A DNA stretch of 64,000 nt, from NCBI RefSeq assembly GCF_900113375.1, contig NZ_FOPC01000003.1, positions 62,001 to 126,000 of the forward strand, written 5' to 3'. The notes beneath the pieces are model-generated. The model made no database searches and had not been told where the DNA came from. It saw only the letters and a list, made by a program, of their open reading frames with translations. Position numbers and translations under genes: made by a program. Source of the DNA: Algoriphagus hitonicola. Its GTDB lineage: Bacteria > Bacteroidota > Bacteroidia > Cytophagales > Cyclobacteriaceae. The stretch's first letter is position 1, and the number at the start of each line of letters is the position of its first letter. This document shows, one piece after another, positions 32,965 through 41,568 of this stretch.

Positions 32965-34340
32965 CAAAGCCCTTAGATGTTTTTTGTGAAATTCCTTGCT
33001 TAACTGAGAAATCAAAACAGTTAGGTGGAGTTGCTTTACAAAAAAAGTGGTTCAAGTCAGCTGATAAAAGAATTATAGGTCAATACCTCCAGAAATTCAT
33101 TAACTACAACTCTGAGCAATTTGAATTCCTAGGCGTTCAGCCATACTTAATTGGTACAGACCAAAGTATAGCATTAACATTTCGTTCATCTGGTTTCATA
33201 GGCTCAATTCCTTTGAGGGCTTCAGACACTGGGAAGCAAATCGGTGATTTTGTGGTTACGCCTAGATTCACTGGACGTGAAAAATTTGAGGACTACATTG
33301 AAATTCTTAATCTGCTAGGTACTGAAATTAGCCCCGAGGTTATTGACAGTTTACCATTGGCATCTGGTAAAAATTTCAGGCCCCCGTTGTATTTGGAGGC
33401 TGTGAAATTTATAGCAGCTCTTGAAAAACTGACAATAAGACCGTGGAGAAAGTTTGATAATATTGAAAAGGTATCAAGTGAGCCTACTGGTCAAATCAAT
33501 TGGACTAAATATATAAACAACGAATACAAAGTTGAAAACAGATTAAAATTCCCGGCAAGAACAAATTTTTTAAGCGAGTTTCATACTGAATATTCTGAAG
33601 TTAGATATGTCTTTGACATTTGTAAAAGGGAGCTACTTTCTGCAAATACACCCCAGAGGATTAAGAATACTTTGCGAACCAAATTAAGTTTTCTTGAAGA
33701 ACAATTATATCATCATAAACCAAAAGCAACCAATAAAATCATAATCCGATTTTCCGATAATCCAACGGTGAAAGCTTGTAAAGAACAAGCTAATAGAATT
33801 TTAAACTTTAATCTTGTAGACAGCACAGCTTGGCGGGTAGACTTTTCAGATGTTTTTGAGAAGTTTATACAGTACATTTTTAAACAAGCTGCAAAAGAAA
33901 CTGGAGGTCGGCTTTATTCAAACCTTAAGTTTCATTCGAGGACTTTGAAGCATTTCTCTTGGGAATTGAAACATATTGAGCCAGACGCAATCTTTCAAAA
34001 AGAAAATTTTTTGGTTTTTATCGATGCCAAATACAAGTCTAATTTATACAATAGGTTTGACCAAAATGAAGGCTTGAAAGAAACTCATAGACAAGATTTA
34101 CATCAAATTATGGCTTATTCTTCGTTCAGTAAAACAGATTTAAAATATGGTTTTCTTTGTTATCCATCAGATCAAATTGAATTAAAAACGATTGAATATA
34201 GAAACGGAATTAATGAAGTAAAAAATTCGATTTTGATTTTAGGTGTACCCTTAAAACTTAAAGTTATCAATGAGGTAAAAAAGTTATTGGTCGAAACATT
34301 AAATAAATTAGAGGCAGAGTCTTTAGATAGATTTTCTTAA
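32961..34340 (+). CDS. McrC-like nuclease subunit (PD-(D/E)xK)
   Basis: A 459-residue protein. The C-terminal half carries a PD-(D/E)xK nuclease signature: PDAIF with Asp342, then LVFIDAKYK with Asp355 and Lys357, and a downstream HRQDLHQ (376-382) as in McrC. The N-terminal half (about 1-200) is a beta-rich McrC-type region. It would be the endonuclease partner of the McrB-like GTPase. The two genes overlap by four bases. No methyltransferase gene flanks the pair, which argues for a modification-dependent (type IV) system. It ends 16 bases before the smc stop on the opposite strand. Confidence 0.85.
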   Translation: MTKPLDVFCEIPCLTEKSKQLGGVALQKKWFKSADKRIIGQYLQKFINYNSEQFEFLGVQPYLIGTDQSIALTFRSSGFIGSIPLRASDTGKQIGDFVVTPRFTGREKFEDYIEILNLLGTEISPEVIDSLPLASGKNFRPPLYLEAVKFIAALEKLTIRPWRKFDNIEKVSSEPTGQINWTKYINNEYKVENRLKFPARTNFLSEFHTEYSEVRYVFDICKRELLSANTPQRIKNTLRTKLSFLEEQLYHHKPKATNKIIIRFSDNPTVKACKEQANRILNFNLVDSTAWRVDFSDVFEKFIQYIFKQAAKETGGRLYSNLKFHSRTLKHFSWELKHIEPDAIFQKENFLVFIDAKYKSNLYNRFDQNEGLKETHRQDLHQIMAYSSFSKTDLKYGFLCYPSDQIELKTIEYRNGINEVKNSILILGVPLKLKVINEVKKLLVETLNKLEAESLDRFS

Positions 34341-34356
34341 ATTATTTCTAATAAGA

Positions 34357-37300
34357 TTAGGCTAACTCCCTCAAATCCACCGGAACCACTCTACTTACTC
34401 CCGCCTCAATCATGGTAATCCCATAAATGATATCGGTACTCGCCATGGTGCGCTTATTATGCGTCACGATGATAAACTGACTCTCTTGGCTGAACTTCTG
34501 AATGATCTGATTGAACTTGTCAATATTGGCATCATCCAATGGTGCATCCACCTCATCGAAGATACAGAAAGGGGCCGGCTTCAGCAGGTAGATGGAGAAG
34601 AGTAGGGAAGTGGCAGTTAGAGTTTTTTCCCCACCGCTGAGTTGGTTGATGGTCAATGGACGCTTACCCTTGGGCTTGGCCATAATCTCGATGCTTGACT
34701 CCAGCGGATTATCCGGATCGGTCAGCTTCACATCGCAGTCGTCCTGCTCGGTAAAGAGGCTGCGGAAGACCTTGACAAAGTTCTCCTTGATTTTCTCAAA
34801 AGCATCCAAGAAGGTTTCCTTGGCCACCTGATCAATCTCATGAATAGTGCTCAACAAGGATTCCTTGGCTTTGACCAAGTCTTCTTTTTGCCCCTGAATA
34901 AAACTATGGCGCTCCTTGATCTCATCATAGGCTTCCATTGCCATCGGGTTGATCGGTCCCATTTTTTCCAACTTCTCCTTATGCTTTTGAACCAGACTGC
35001 GAAGATCCTCCTCCTTAAACTCGGCAAATTCGGCATCGAGTTCGGGGTTTTCTTCCATCAGTTGATCCAGGTCCAACTCAAACTCCACACTTAAGCGCTC
35101 TTTCATCGAAGTCATCTTGAGTTTGATCTCATTGATATGGTTTTGGAGCTCCTGCAAAATCTGATCGTGACTTTCCTTGCCTTTCTGTAGGCTTCGGATC
35201 TTCTGATCGGTCTCATCAATTAGCCCACGGCTTCCGTAGTAATCCTTTTCGGCCTCGTTTACTCCCTGCTCGATTCCTTCCTTTTCGGAGTACAGCTCCA
35301 TGAGTTCATCATCCTTGACCTCATTGTTTTCCAGCAATCCCTTGATTTCGGTATCCAATTGGGCGAGTTCTGCCTGGGATTTTTCGATCCGCTCTTTGGA
35401 GGATTCGTAGGCGTTTTGCTTGAATTCGATCTCCTGATCTAGGCTGTTTACTCTGTTGAGTTGCTGATGGTATAAAATATTTTCCTGATTGAAGGCTTGA
35501 GATTTTTCGGTGAGCACCGTTGATTCCTTTTCCACTTCCTCAGTCAATACCTCCAAATCTTGACTTAAGGACTCGAATTCGCCCCGCTCTTCTATAAGGG
35601 TGGGTTGAATCTCGGTCAAACTCTCCTCCAGTTCGGCAATCCGATCCAAAATATCCTCCCGCTTATTGGCATTGGAGGAAAGGAGTTCGGCGAGTTGCTC
35701 TTTTTTGGTGCGAACGGAAACGTAAGATTGATTGAGTTCGCTGATCAATCCCTGCTTCTCTTCGATCTGCTTTTTGTAGGAAATTTCCTTGAGTTTCATC
35801 AAGTCAGAAAGCTTCTGATCCAAATTGGAGCGGGTGGCAGAGACTTTTTTATTCAACTCCTTGATTTCCTTGTCAAGTTTCTCCAGATTCTTTGCTCTAC
35901 CGATTCGCTTTCCCTCAAAAAGCCCTACCGAACCTCCGGAAAGGGAAAATTTCCGCTTGGTGTATTTGCCACTTTCGGAAATAAAAACAGCTTCAGGATC
36001 TTGAGGAAAATCCTTGTAATCGCCCTGAACGATGTAGACATTGTCCAGAATAAAATTGATAAGGCGACTGTATTTGACGTCAAACTCAATGATCTCAGTG
36101 GCTGCGATGGCATTGGAAAACAACTTGCTTTGACTGGTTTTGAATCGCTCAAAATGCTCCAATACGAAAAAGTTGGCCTTTCCCCGTGAGGAATCCGAAA
36201 GCAGATGGATAGCCGCAATGGCTTGCGCTTCTGTTTCGACCACATAGTAGTTCATGTAGCCCTCGAGGTAGTTTTCGATGGTCACCCGATATTTTTCATC
36301 GGTTGTGAGCAAGTCGGAGAGGAGGGGAATATCCTTTCCCCAAGAGGAGTTTTTCTTTAAAAATTTGATGGCCTCGGGAAAACCTTCCAGATTCTCCACC
36401 AGGGATTTGGTCAGGTTGAATTCGTTTTGTTTGGAGTCAAGTTTTCGGGAGGAAGTGGTCAGTTCCTCCCGGATCATTTCGATCACCCGATTGGATTCTT
36501 CGATCTTTTGATCCAAGTCTTCCTGCTTAGCTTTAAGTTTCTCGTATTCGGCAGTTTCCTGATCAAGCTGATCTTTGAAGTCCACGATTTTTGCCTCAAA
36601 ATCCACCAGGGAAGCTTCCTGATGAGAATCGTCTGAGGAAGTTCGCTCGAGTTCCTGCTTTAAGGTAGAAAGCTGAATTTGCTTGATTTCCAAGTCTTTA
36701 TTGAGCTGATAGACGCGCTCCTTAAGTTGCTCGTATCGGGCTTGGAAACTCTTCTGCCGCTGTTGCTTGTCGGATTGGATCAACTTTTGGGAATCAAAAG
36801 CCTCTCGGAGTTCGGAGACGATGAGTTCCTTTTCGGCGAGCATTTTTTCCGCAGATTCTTTTTCTTGCTGCAGGGAACGAATGGAAAATCCAGCCCGATC
36901 ATTGGATTTACGATCGGCATCGATTTGCTCACGGAGTTTCTGAGAGCGGTCTTCGAGAAATCTCAGCCGCTCGTTTTTGATCTTTTTTTCCGACTCAAAG
37001 GAGCGAATCTTATTGACATGCTCGTTGAGGGTTTTCTGACGCGAGGCGAGGAGTTTTTCCTTGGAAATCAAATCTGTTTTGAGCTGCGAAAGCAAAGCTT
37101 CCTGATCGGCGATACGGGACTGGAGTTCAAGTTTTCGGTCGGATTCCTCTTGGATTGTCTGATTGGAATCGATCAGTGATTTGGAATATTTTTCTATGCT
37201 CTTTTTAGCCAGATTGATGGAAGCTGCCTTGTATTCTTTTTTGATTTCGAAGTATTTGGCTGCCTGCTTGGCTTGTTTTTCCAGGGATTTGAGGTTTTTA

Positions 37301-37896
37301 TCGATCTCATAGAGCAAATCCTCGACCCGGTCGAGATCGGCATCGGTATCTTCCAGCTTTCGCAGGGTTTCCTTTTTGCGGGTTTTGAATTTGGAGATTC
37401 CGGCTGCCTCTTCAAAAAGCTCCCGACGGGAGTTGTTTTTATCATTGAGCAACTCATCGATCATTTTCAACTCAATGATGGCGTAAGAATTGGAGTTGAT
37501 CCCCGTATCCATAAAGAGATTGGTGATATCCTTCAGCCGGCAGGTGACCCCGTTGATTTGATATTCACTTTCCCCGGATCGATAGTAGCGACGGGTGATG
37601 GTAACGTGGGTGTATTCGGTGGGTAGGAGGTTTTTGGTGTTTTCGAAGGTCAGGGAAACCTCGGCTAGATTGGATGCTTTGCGGTTTTTGGTGCCGTTGA
37701 AGATGACGTTTTCCATCTTATCGGAGCGCAGCATGCGGGTTTTTTGCTCACCCAGCACCCATCGGATCGCATCGACGACATTGGACTTGCCACAGCCATT
37801 GGGACCTACGACTCCGGTGATTCCCTTGTCAAAATTGATGACCATTCGGTCCCCAAAACTCTTAAAGCCTTTGATCTCCAGTTTACTAAGTAACAT
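34357..37896 (-). CDS. smc: Chromosome segregation protein SMC
   Basis: From the ATG at 37896 the product is 1179 residues: the N-terminal ATPase half with Walker A GPNGCGKSN (about residues 32-40), long coiled coils, a hinge (about 520-640 with SLSGGSVGLFEG), and the C-terminal half with LSGGEKTL and DEVDAPLDDAN. SMC organises and separates chromosomes as a ring ATPase with ScpA/ScpB. The longer start at 37923 is rejected because an AAGGAGG Shine-Dalgarno lies between the two. It is flanked by the restriction cassette and the RAYT region, so accessory DNA brackets this core gene. Confidence 0.97.
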   Translation of the reverse strand: MLLSKLEIKGFKSFGDRMVINFDKGITGVVGPNGCGKSNVVDAIRWVLGEQKTRMLRSDKMENVIFNGTKNRKASNLAEVSLTFENTKNLLPTEYTHVTITRRYYRSGESEYQINGVTCRLKDITNLFMDTGINSNSYAIIELKMIDELLNDKNNSRRELFEEAAGISKFKTRKKETLRKLEDTDADLDRVEDLLYEIDKNLKSLEKQAKQAAKYFEIKKEYKAASINLAKKSIEKYSKSLIDSNQTIQEESDRKLELQSRIADQEALLSQLKTDLISKEKLLASRQKTLNEHVNKIRSFESEKKIKNERLRFLEDRSQKLREQIDADRKSNDRAGFSIRSLQQEKESAEKMLAEKELIVSELREAFDSQKLIQSDKQQRQKSFQARYEQLKERVYQLNKDLEIKQIQLSTLKQELERTSSDDSHQEASLVDFEAKIVDFKDQLDQETAEYEKLKAKQEDLDQKIEESNRVIEMIREELTTSSRKLDSKQNEFNLTKSLVENLEGFPEAIKFLKKNSSWGKDIPLLSDLLTTDEKYRVTIENYLEGYMNYYVVETEAQAIAAIHLLSDSSRGKANFFVLEHFERFKTSQSKLFSNAIAATEIIEFDVKYSRLINFILDNVYIVQGDYKDFPQDPEAVFISESGKYTKRKFSLSGGSVGLFEGKRIGRAKNLEKLDKEIKELNKKVSATRSNLDQKLSDLMKLKEISYKKQIEEKQGLISELNQSYVSVRTKKEQLAELLSSNANKREDILDRIAELEESLTEIQPTLIEERGEFESLSQDLEVLTEEVEKESTVLTEKSQAFNQENILYHQQLNRVNSLDQEIEFKQNAYESSKERIEKSQAELAQLDTEIKGLLENNEVKDDELMELYSEKEGIEQGVNEAEKDYYGSRGLIDETDQKIRSLQKGKESHDQILQELQNHINEIKLKMTSMKERLSVEFELDLDQLMEENPELDAEFAEFKEEDLRSLVQKHKEKLEKMGPINPMAMEAYDEIKERHSFIQGQKEDLVKAKESLLSTIHEIDQVAKETFLDAFEKIKENFVKVFRSLFTEQDDCDVKLTDPDNPLESSIEIMAKPKGKRPLTINQLSGGEKTLTATSLLFSIYLLKPAPFCIFDEVDAPLDDANIDKFNQIIQKFSQESQFIIVTHNKRTMASTDIIYGITMIEAGVSRVVPVDLRELA

Positions 37897-37906
37897 GTAA
37901 TTTTTT

Positions 37907-37913
37907 CCTCCTT
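37907..37913 (-). promoter_or_regulatory. Shine-Dalgarno site fixing the smc start
   Basis: On the minus strand the bases read AAGGAGG, 10 bases before the ATG at 37896. It is one of the few clear Shine-Dalgarno sites in the window and decides the start. Confidence 0.75.
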
Positions 37914-37919
37914 GTAAAA

Positions 37920-38061
37920 GCAAACAAAATAGTAGGAAAAATCGAAACTTTGAAGGAAAGGATGTTTCTAAATTGGATTTAGCGCTAGTCTTCAGGTTTG
38001 TACTTTATCAAATAGGGATAATACGGTCCAAGTCTGATCTGAAGACTTGAACCAAAAATGT
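37920..38061 (+). repeat. 140-base duplicated segment, copy 1
   Basis: This stretch resembles 44851-44993 over its whole length: ACAAAATAGT, AAAATCGAAA, TTTAGCG, TTTGTACTTTATCAAATAGG, GATAATACGG and the REP-A hairpin. Its right part includes REP-B-like and REP-A elements joined by the TACTTTATCAAATAGGGATA linker. Confidence 0.75.
38025..38053. repeat. REP-A with an insertion
   Basis: GGTCCAAGTCTGATCTGAAG and on to GACTTGAACC. It has an extra block relative to the basic GGTCCAAGTCTGAAGACTTG form. Confidence 0.75.
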
Positions 38062-38077
38062 GTTTATGGGGTAATCG

Positions 38078-38101
38078 GGTCCAAGTCTGAAGACTTGAAC
38101 C
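38078..38101. repeat. REP-A, canonical
   Basis: GGTCCAAGTCTGAAGACTTG then AACC. The arms GGT(T/C)CAAGTC pair across a TGAA loop. Confidence 0.85.
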
Positions 38102-38129
38102 ATTCGCGTAATAACCACCCAATTGGTTT

Positions 38130-38178
38130 AGCGAGTCTTCAGACTTGTGCTATTCAGACTTGTGCTTGTGCTATTCAG
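38130..38178. repeat. REP-B short form plus tandem partial arms
   Basis: AGCGAGTCTTCAGACTTGTGCT-like arms run from 38130, then the right arm is repeated twice (ATTCAGACTTGTGC, then TTGTGCTATTCAGAC). It shows slippage or repeated partial insertion. Confidence 0.6.
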
Positions 38179-38267
38179 ACTTTCGCAACTGTTCCTTTTA
38201 AGAACTTGAATCAGTTACATTGATTATGTATTTTAGTTTATGATTTAAACCTCAACACTTTTTAGTC

Positions 38268-38822
38268 ATGAGTCGAAAGTACAAAATCCGAGATCAGGAC
38301 AAGCAATATTTTGTAACCTTCACCATTGTAGAATGGATTGATCTATTTACACGAAAGGTTTATCGTGATATTTTCATGGAAAGTCTGAAGTTTTGTCAAA
38401 AAAATAAGGGCTTAGACTTGTGTGCGTATTGCATCATGTCAAGCCATATTCATTTGATTATCGGAAGAAATGGGGAAGAAAAATTAGAAGATGTGATCAG
38501 GGATATCAAAAAATTTACCTCGATCAAGTTCCTTGAAGAAATCCGAAATTCTCCTGTGGAAAGCAGAAAACCATTTTTGCTAGAACATTTTGGAAAAGCA
38601 GGCCGAATAAATTCGAATAATGTAACTTTTCAAATTTGGCAACAACATAATCATCCCATTGAACTGAATACAACAGGAAAAACTCAGCGCTGTCTCAATT
38701 ACATTCATCAAAATCCGGTGGTTGCAGGAATAGTTTGTTCTCCAGAAGAATACCTCTACAGTAGTGCGAAGAATTATGCTGGCCTACCTGAGAAATTGAT
38801 TGAGGTGATTTTGATTGATTAA
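38268..38822 (+). CDS. REP-associated tyrosine transposase (RAYT)
   Basis: A 184-residue HUH-type single-strand transposase (Y1 family). The HUH motif is SSHIHLII (His60, His62) and the catalytic Tyr is Tyr145 in CLNYIHQNPVVAGIV, which is the characteristic Y-H-x-N-P region of RAYTs. The N-terminal YFVTFTIVEWIDLF is also typical. RAYTs act on REP hairpins. REP-A copies lie on both sides (38078 and 38831). It has no accessory TnpB and is not a standard IS200 element. Confidence 0.92.
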   Translation: MSRKYKIRDQDKQYFVTFTIVEWIDLFTRKVYRDIFMESLKFCQKNKGLDLCAYCIMSSHIHLIIGRNGEEKLEDVIRDIKKFTSIKFLEEIRNSPVESRKPFLLEHFGKAGRINSNNVTFQIWQQHNHPIELNTTGKTQRCLNYIHQNPVVAGIVCSPEEYLYSSAKNYAGLPEKLIEVILID

Positions 38823-38830
38823 TATGAAAA

Positions 38831-38953
38831 GGTCCAAGTCTGAAGAACCATTCGCGTATCCAAACGTCAAGGTCCAAGTCTGAAGACTTTGACCAGGTAT
38901 GTCGGAAGACTTGAACCATTCGAGTATCTAGGTCCATGTCTGAAGACTTGAAC
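38831..38953. repeat. REP-A cluster downstream of RAYT
   Basis: Four REP-A forms: 38831-38849 (truncated right arm), 38871-38894, 38896-38918 (degenerate left arm) and 38931-38954. All share GGTCCAAGTCTGAAGACTTG in whole or part. They mirror the pair upstream of the gene. Confidence 0.8.
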
Positions 38954-39004
38954 CAAAAATTACGGGACTTAAACCATACGTATACTTTAAACCATTTTAG
39001 CATA

Positions 39005-39757
39005 TCAACCCATTCTCCTCAAAAACTCCTCCCGCTTGGAAGTGGAAAGACTAACTGCTTTGTCATTACTCATTACAATATAACCCCCATCGCTTTTGAC
39101 GTATTTTTTCACCTCGGAAAGATTAATCAAGAAACTATTGTGAATCCGCATAAACTGATGATTTGTTAGCATATTCTCGTATTCTTTTAGGTTTTTGCTT
39201 ACCAATAATTTTCGGCCCCCGTTCAGAAAAAACTCCGTGTACGAACCATTTGCCTCACAATACAGGATTTCTCTTACCGGAATAAATTCTATCCCATCGG
39301 AGGTAGAAAGGGCTATTTTTTGATCTTCAGAACTCGTGTTTTTCCAGTTGACCAACAAGTTCTCCAAAACAGATTGTCGGTTTTCTTGCTCCTTCAGCCC
39401 GATAGCCTTTTTAACGGCCACCTGTAATTCCTCCAGATCAATGGGCTTGAGCAAGTAATCTACCGAACTGAATTTGATCGCGCGGATGGCATAATGCTCA
39501 AAAGCAGTAGTGAAGATCAAATGAAAATCCAGGTGCCTGACCCGTTGTAGCACATCAAAACCTGTCCCTGTTTGGAGTTCGATATCCATAAAAACCAACT
39601 CGGGTTGGAGACTGGAGATTTTTTGGACAGCTTCCTCCACCCGTCCGGCTTCATCGAGTAACTCAACCTCGGGACAATACTCTCTTAAAAAACCCTTCAA
39701 GGTTTCTCTGCTGTGAAATTCATCTTCCACAATGATTGCTTTGATTCCCTTATTCAT
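39005..39757 (-). CDS. LytTR response regulator
   Basis: A 250-residue two-domain regulator: a receiver (Asp58 in LVFMDIE; Lys in LLKPID) and a C-terminal LytTR DNA-binding domain (about 145-250) with VREILYCEANGSYTEFFLNG and FMRIHNSFLINL. It controls transcription of unknown targets, probably after phosphorylation by the kinase encoded just upstream on the minus strand. The two genes overlap in ATGA. Confidence 0.93.
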   Translation of the reverse strand: MNKGIKAIIVEDEFHSRETLKGFLREYCPEVELLDEAGRVEEAVQKISSLQPELVFMDIELQTGTGFDVLQRVRHLDFHLIFTTAFEHYAIRAIKFSSVDYLLKPIDLEELQVAVKKAIGLKEQENRQSVLENLLVNWKNTSSEDQKIALSTSDGIEFIPVREILYCEANGSYTEFFLNGGRKLLVSKNLKEYENMLTNHQFMRIHNSFLINLSEVKKYVKSDGGYIVMSNDKAVSLSTSKREEFLRRMG

Positions 39758-41568
39758 TGTTTGTTGAGTTTTATGGTGACTTTGGTGCCTTGGCCTAAAT
39801 CCTCGATTTTAATGGATGATTCCCTTTCTCCCTTTGCCTGCATTCGCAGTCGTTCGGCCGTCAATTCCATTCCTCGTGAAGGCCTGTGTTTTGATTTTCC
39901 GGAAAGTTCCTGAGCCCTTTTACGACCGATTCCATTATCCTCTATTTCGCAGCGGATAAAATCCTCCTCCTCTATAAACCTCACCCACAACCTGCGATCT
40001 CTCTCTTGCTTGGGCATTAAACCGTGTTTGATCGCATTCTCCACAAATGGCTGCACAATCAGCATAGGCACCTCAAAGAAACTCAAATCCAGATGTTCGG
40101 GTACTTCGATTTCATAATGAAATGCATGGTCAAAGCGAAGGGATTCGAGGTCCAAATACACCTTGAGCAGTTCGATCTCTTTCTCCAAATTGACATGAAC
40201 ATCAATGGAGTTTTCCAAGACCTGACGGACAAACTTACTGAACTTGCTGAGGTAGGAGAGGGCTGCTTCCTTTTGTTCGGTATTGATGAGGTATTGGATT
40301 GAACTGAGGGAATTGAAAATAAAATGAGGGTTGATCTGGGCCCGTAAGGCGCCGAGTTTGGTCTGGTAAGCATTTTTTTCGGCTATTCGCTTTTCCTGGC
40401 TGATTACCTTGATTTTGTAGGAAAGCCCCAATGCGAAAATCGTACTCTCTATCGCCGAGGCTGTGACCATAAATTTTAACTCCAATAGAAACATAGTCAT
40501 CAAAGCTCCGGTCGTAAAAACCAAGGTGCCGGCAATGACAAAATATTTTAAGTTCCCGGGATAGCGAAGCCAAAGGTAGATAACACCCCCAAATGCAAAG
40601 GAAGCCATAAAATACTGGTGATAATCCATCAATCTGGCCTGAAACAGTTGGTAGGGATTGGTCATAATCAATCCGGAGTTGAGGACCACTAGAGCAATCA
40701 GGAGCAAGGCCACGGCAATCACAATTCGATCAAAAACGGGAAGAAATTTGGGGAATTCTAAAAAGTAGCGGATAAAAAGAAGATAAAATAGGTTGATCAA
40801 AATTTGCGCTATGGTGCTCAACCAAAAGAAAAAGGCAAGGTTTCCAAACCCAAAATAACTTGCCAGAAATGGACTGATTTGAGAGAAGTAGATCAATTGG
40901 AAAAGAAGAAAGCCTCCATAAAAAAAGTACTGCTTTTCCTTCATGTAGAAAAAAAGGATAAGGTTAAAAACCATTAATACCGCAGCAACTCCCAGAAAGA
41001 AATAAGCCAAAACCTGATTTTTGAAACTCGCATGACTGATAAACCCGGAGAAAATCCGATGAGAATCAGGATCGGAAAAATAGAGCAACCTGCTGTCTAG
41101 ATTTGGTGTGGCCCTATAGAAATGAGCTTTGATGTAAAGCTTGTTGGGTTCAAAAAAATTTCTTTTCGCAATACCCACATATTCATTAATGGGAAAAGTG
41201 GCCTTTTGTAAATCGTTTTTCCCCAAGCGGGTCAGATTCATGGAATCCAAACCTGATCCTGAAATAATATACAGGGTGGAGACTTCAAGATTTCCGGGAT
41301 AAAGGTAAATGCTGTCCATTTCCTCCAGAATATCGTGATAACTGTCGAAATCAAGTTCCAACCAATAGATATATTTCCTTTTGGCTACGCCCACTGCTTC
41401 GGCTTTTTCAAATACCCCATCATTGGCTAAATCCAGGATCTCATCAATGGTGGCTGAGGAATCCGTGGAAATAATTCTTGGCTTGATTGGTTCTCTAAAA
41501 TGATAGTCAGTTTGCTGGGCAAAAAGGGGAAACTGAACCAAGGATAAAACTAGTATCCATACTTTCAT
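39754..41568 (-). CDS. 7TMR-DISM-type sensor histidine kinase (LytS-like)
   Basis: A 604-residue membrane kinase: signal peptide (residues 1-18), extracytoplasmic beta sensor domain (about 25-185), seven membrane segments (about 190-390), and a His_kinase domain with INPHFIFNSLSSIQYLI (His near residue 414), P(M)LIVQPFVENAIKHG and the DNGIG box. All core motifs look intact. It would sense an outer ligand and phosphorylate the LytTR regulator downstream. The three genes 42755 to 39005 are linked by four-base overlaps. Confidence 0.9.
   Translation of the reverse strand: MKVWILVLSLVQFPLFAQQTDYHFREPIKPRIISTDSSATIDEILDLANDGVFEKAEAVGVAKRKYIYWLELDFDSYHDILEEMDSIYLYPGNLEVSTLYIISGSGLDSMNLTRLGKNDLQKATFPINEYVGIAKRNFFEPNKLYIKAHFYRATPNLDSRLLYFSDPDSHRIFSGFISHASFKNQVLAYFFLGVAAVLMVFNLILFFYMKEKQYFFYGGFLLFQLIYFSQISPFLASYFGFGNLAFFFWLSTIAQILINLFYLLFIRYFLEFPKFLPVFDRIVIAVALLLIALVVLNSGLIMTNPYQLFQARLMDYHQYFMASFAFGGVIYLWLRYPGNLKYFVIAGTLVFTTGALMTMFLLELKFMVTASAIESTIFALGLSYKIKVISQEKRIAEKNAYQTKLGALRAQINPHFIFNSLSSIQYLINTEQKEAALSYLSKFSKFVRQVLENSIDVHVNLEKEIELLKVYLDLESLRFDHAFHYEIEVPEHLDLSFFEVPMLIVQPFVENAIKHGLMPKQERDRRLWVRFIEEEDFIRCEIEDNGIGRKRAQELSGKSKHRPSRGMELTAERLRMQAKGERESSIKIEDLGQGTKVTIKLNKQ

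Larger units (their letters stand above)
37914..38267. other. REP-rich interval upstream of the RAYT
   Basis: It holds the left copy of the 140-base duplication (37920-38061), REP-A copies at 38025-38053 and 38078-38101, and REP-B-like sequence at 37981-38003 and 38130-38178. No other gene is visible. The RAYT promoter must lie in its last part. Confidence 0.7.

Noticed and set aside
31361..34340. Complete type II restriction-modification system (LlaJI-like)
   Set aside because: LlaJI-like systems include methyltransferases; none is seen beside this pair on either side within the window.
38268..38822. Standard IS200/IS605 element
   Set aside because: The transposase has the RAYT-type Tyr region, there is no TnpB, and the flanks are REP hairpins rather than IS200 ends.
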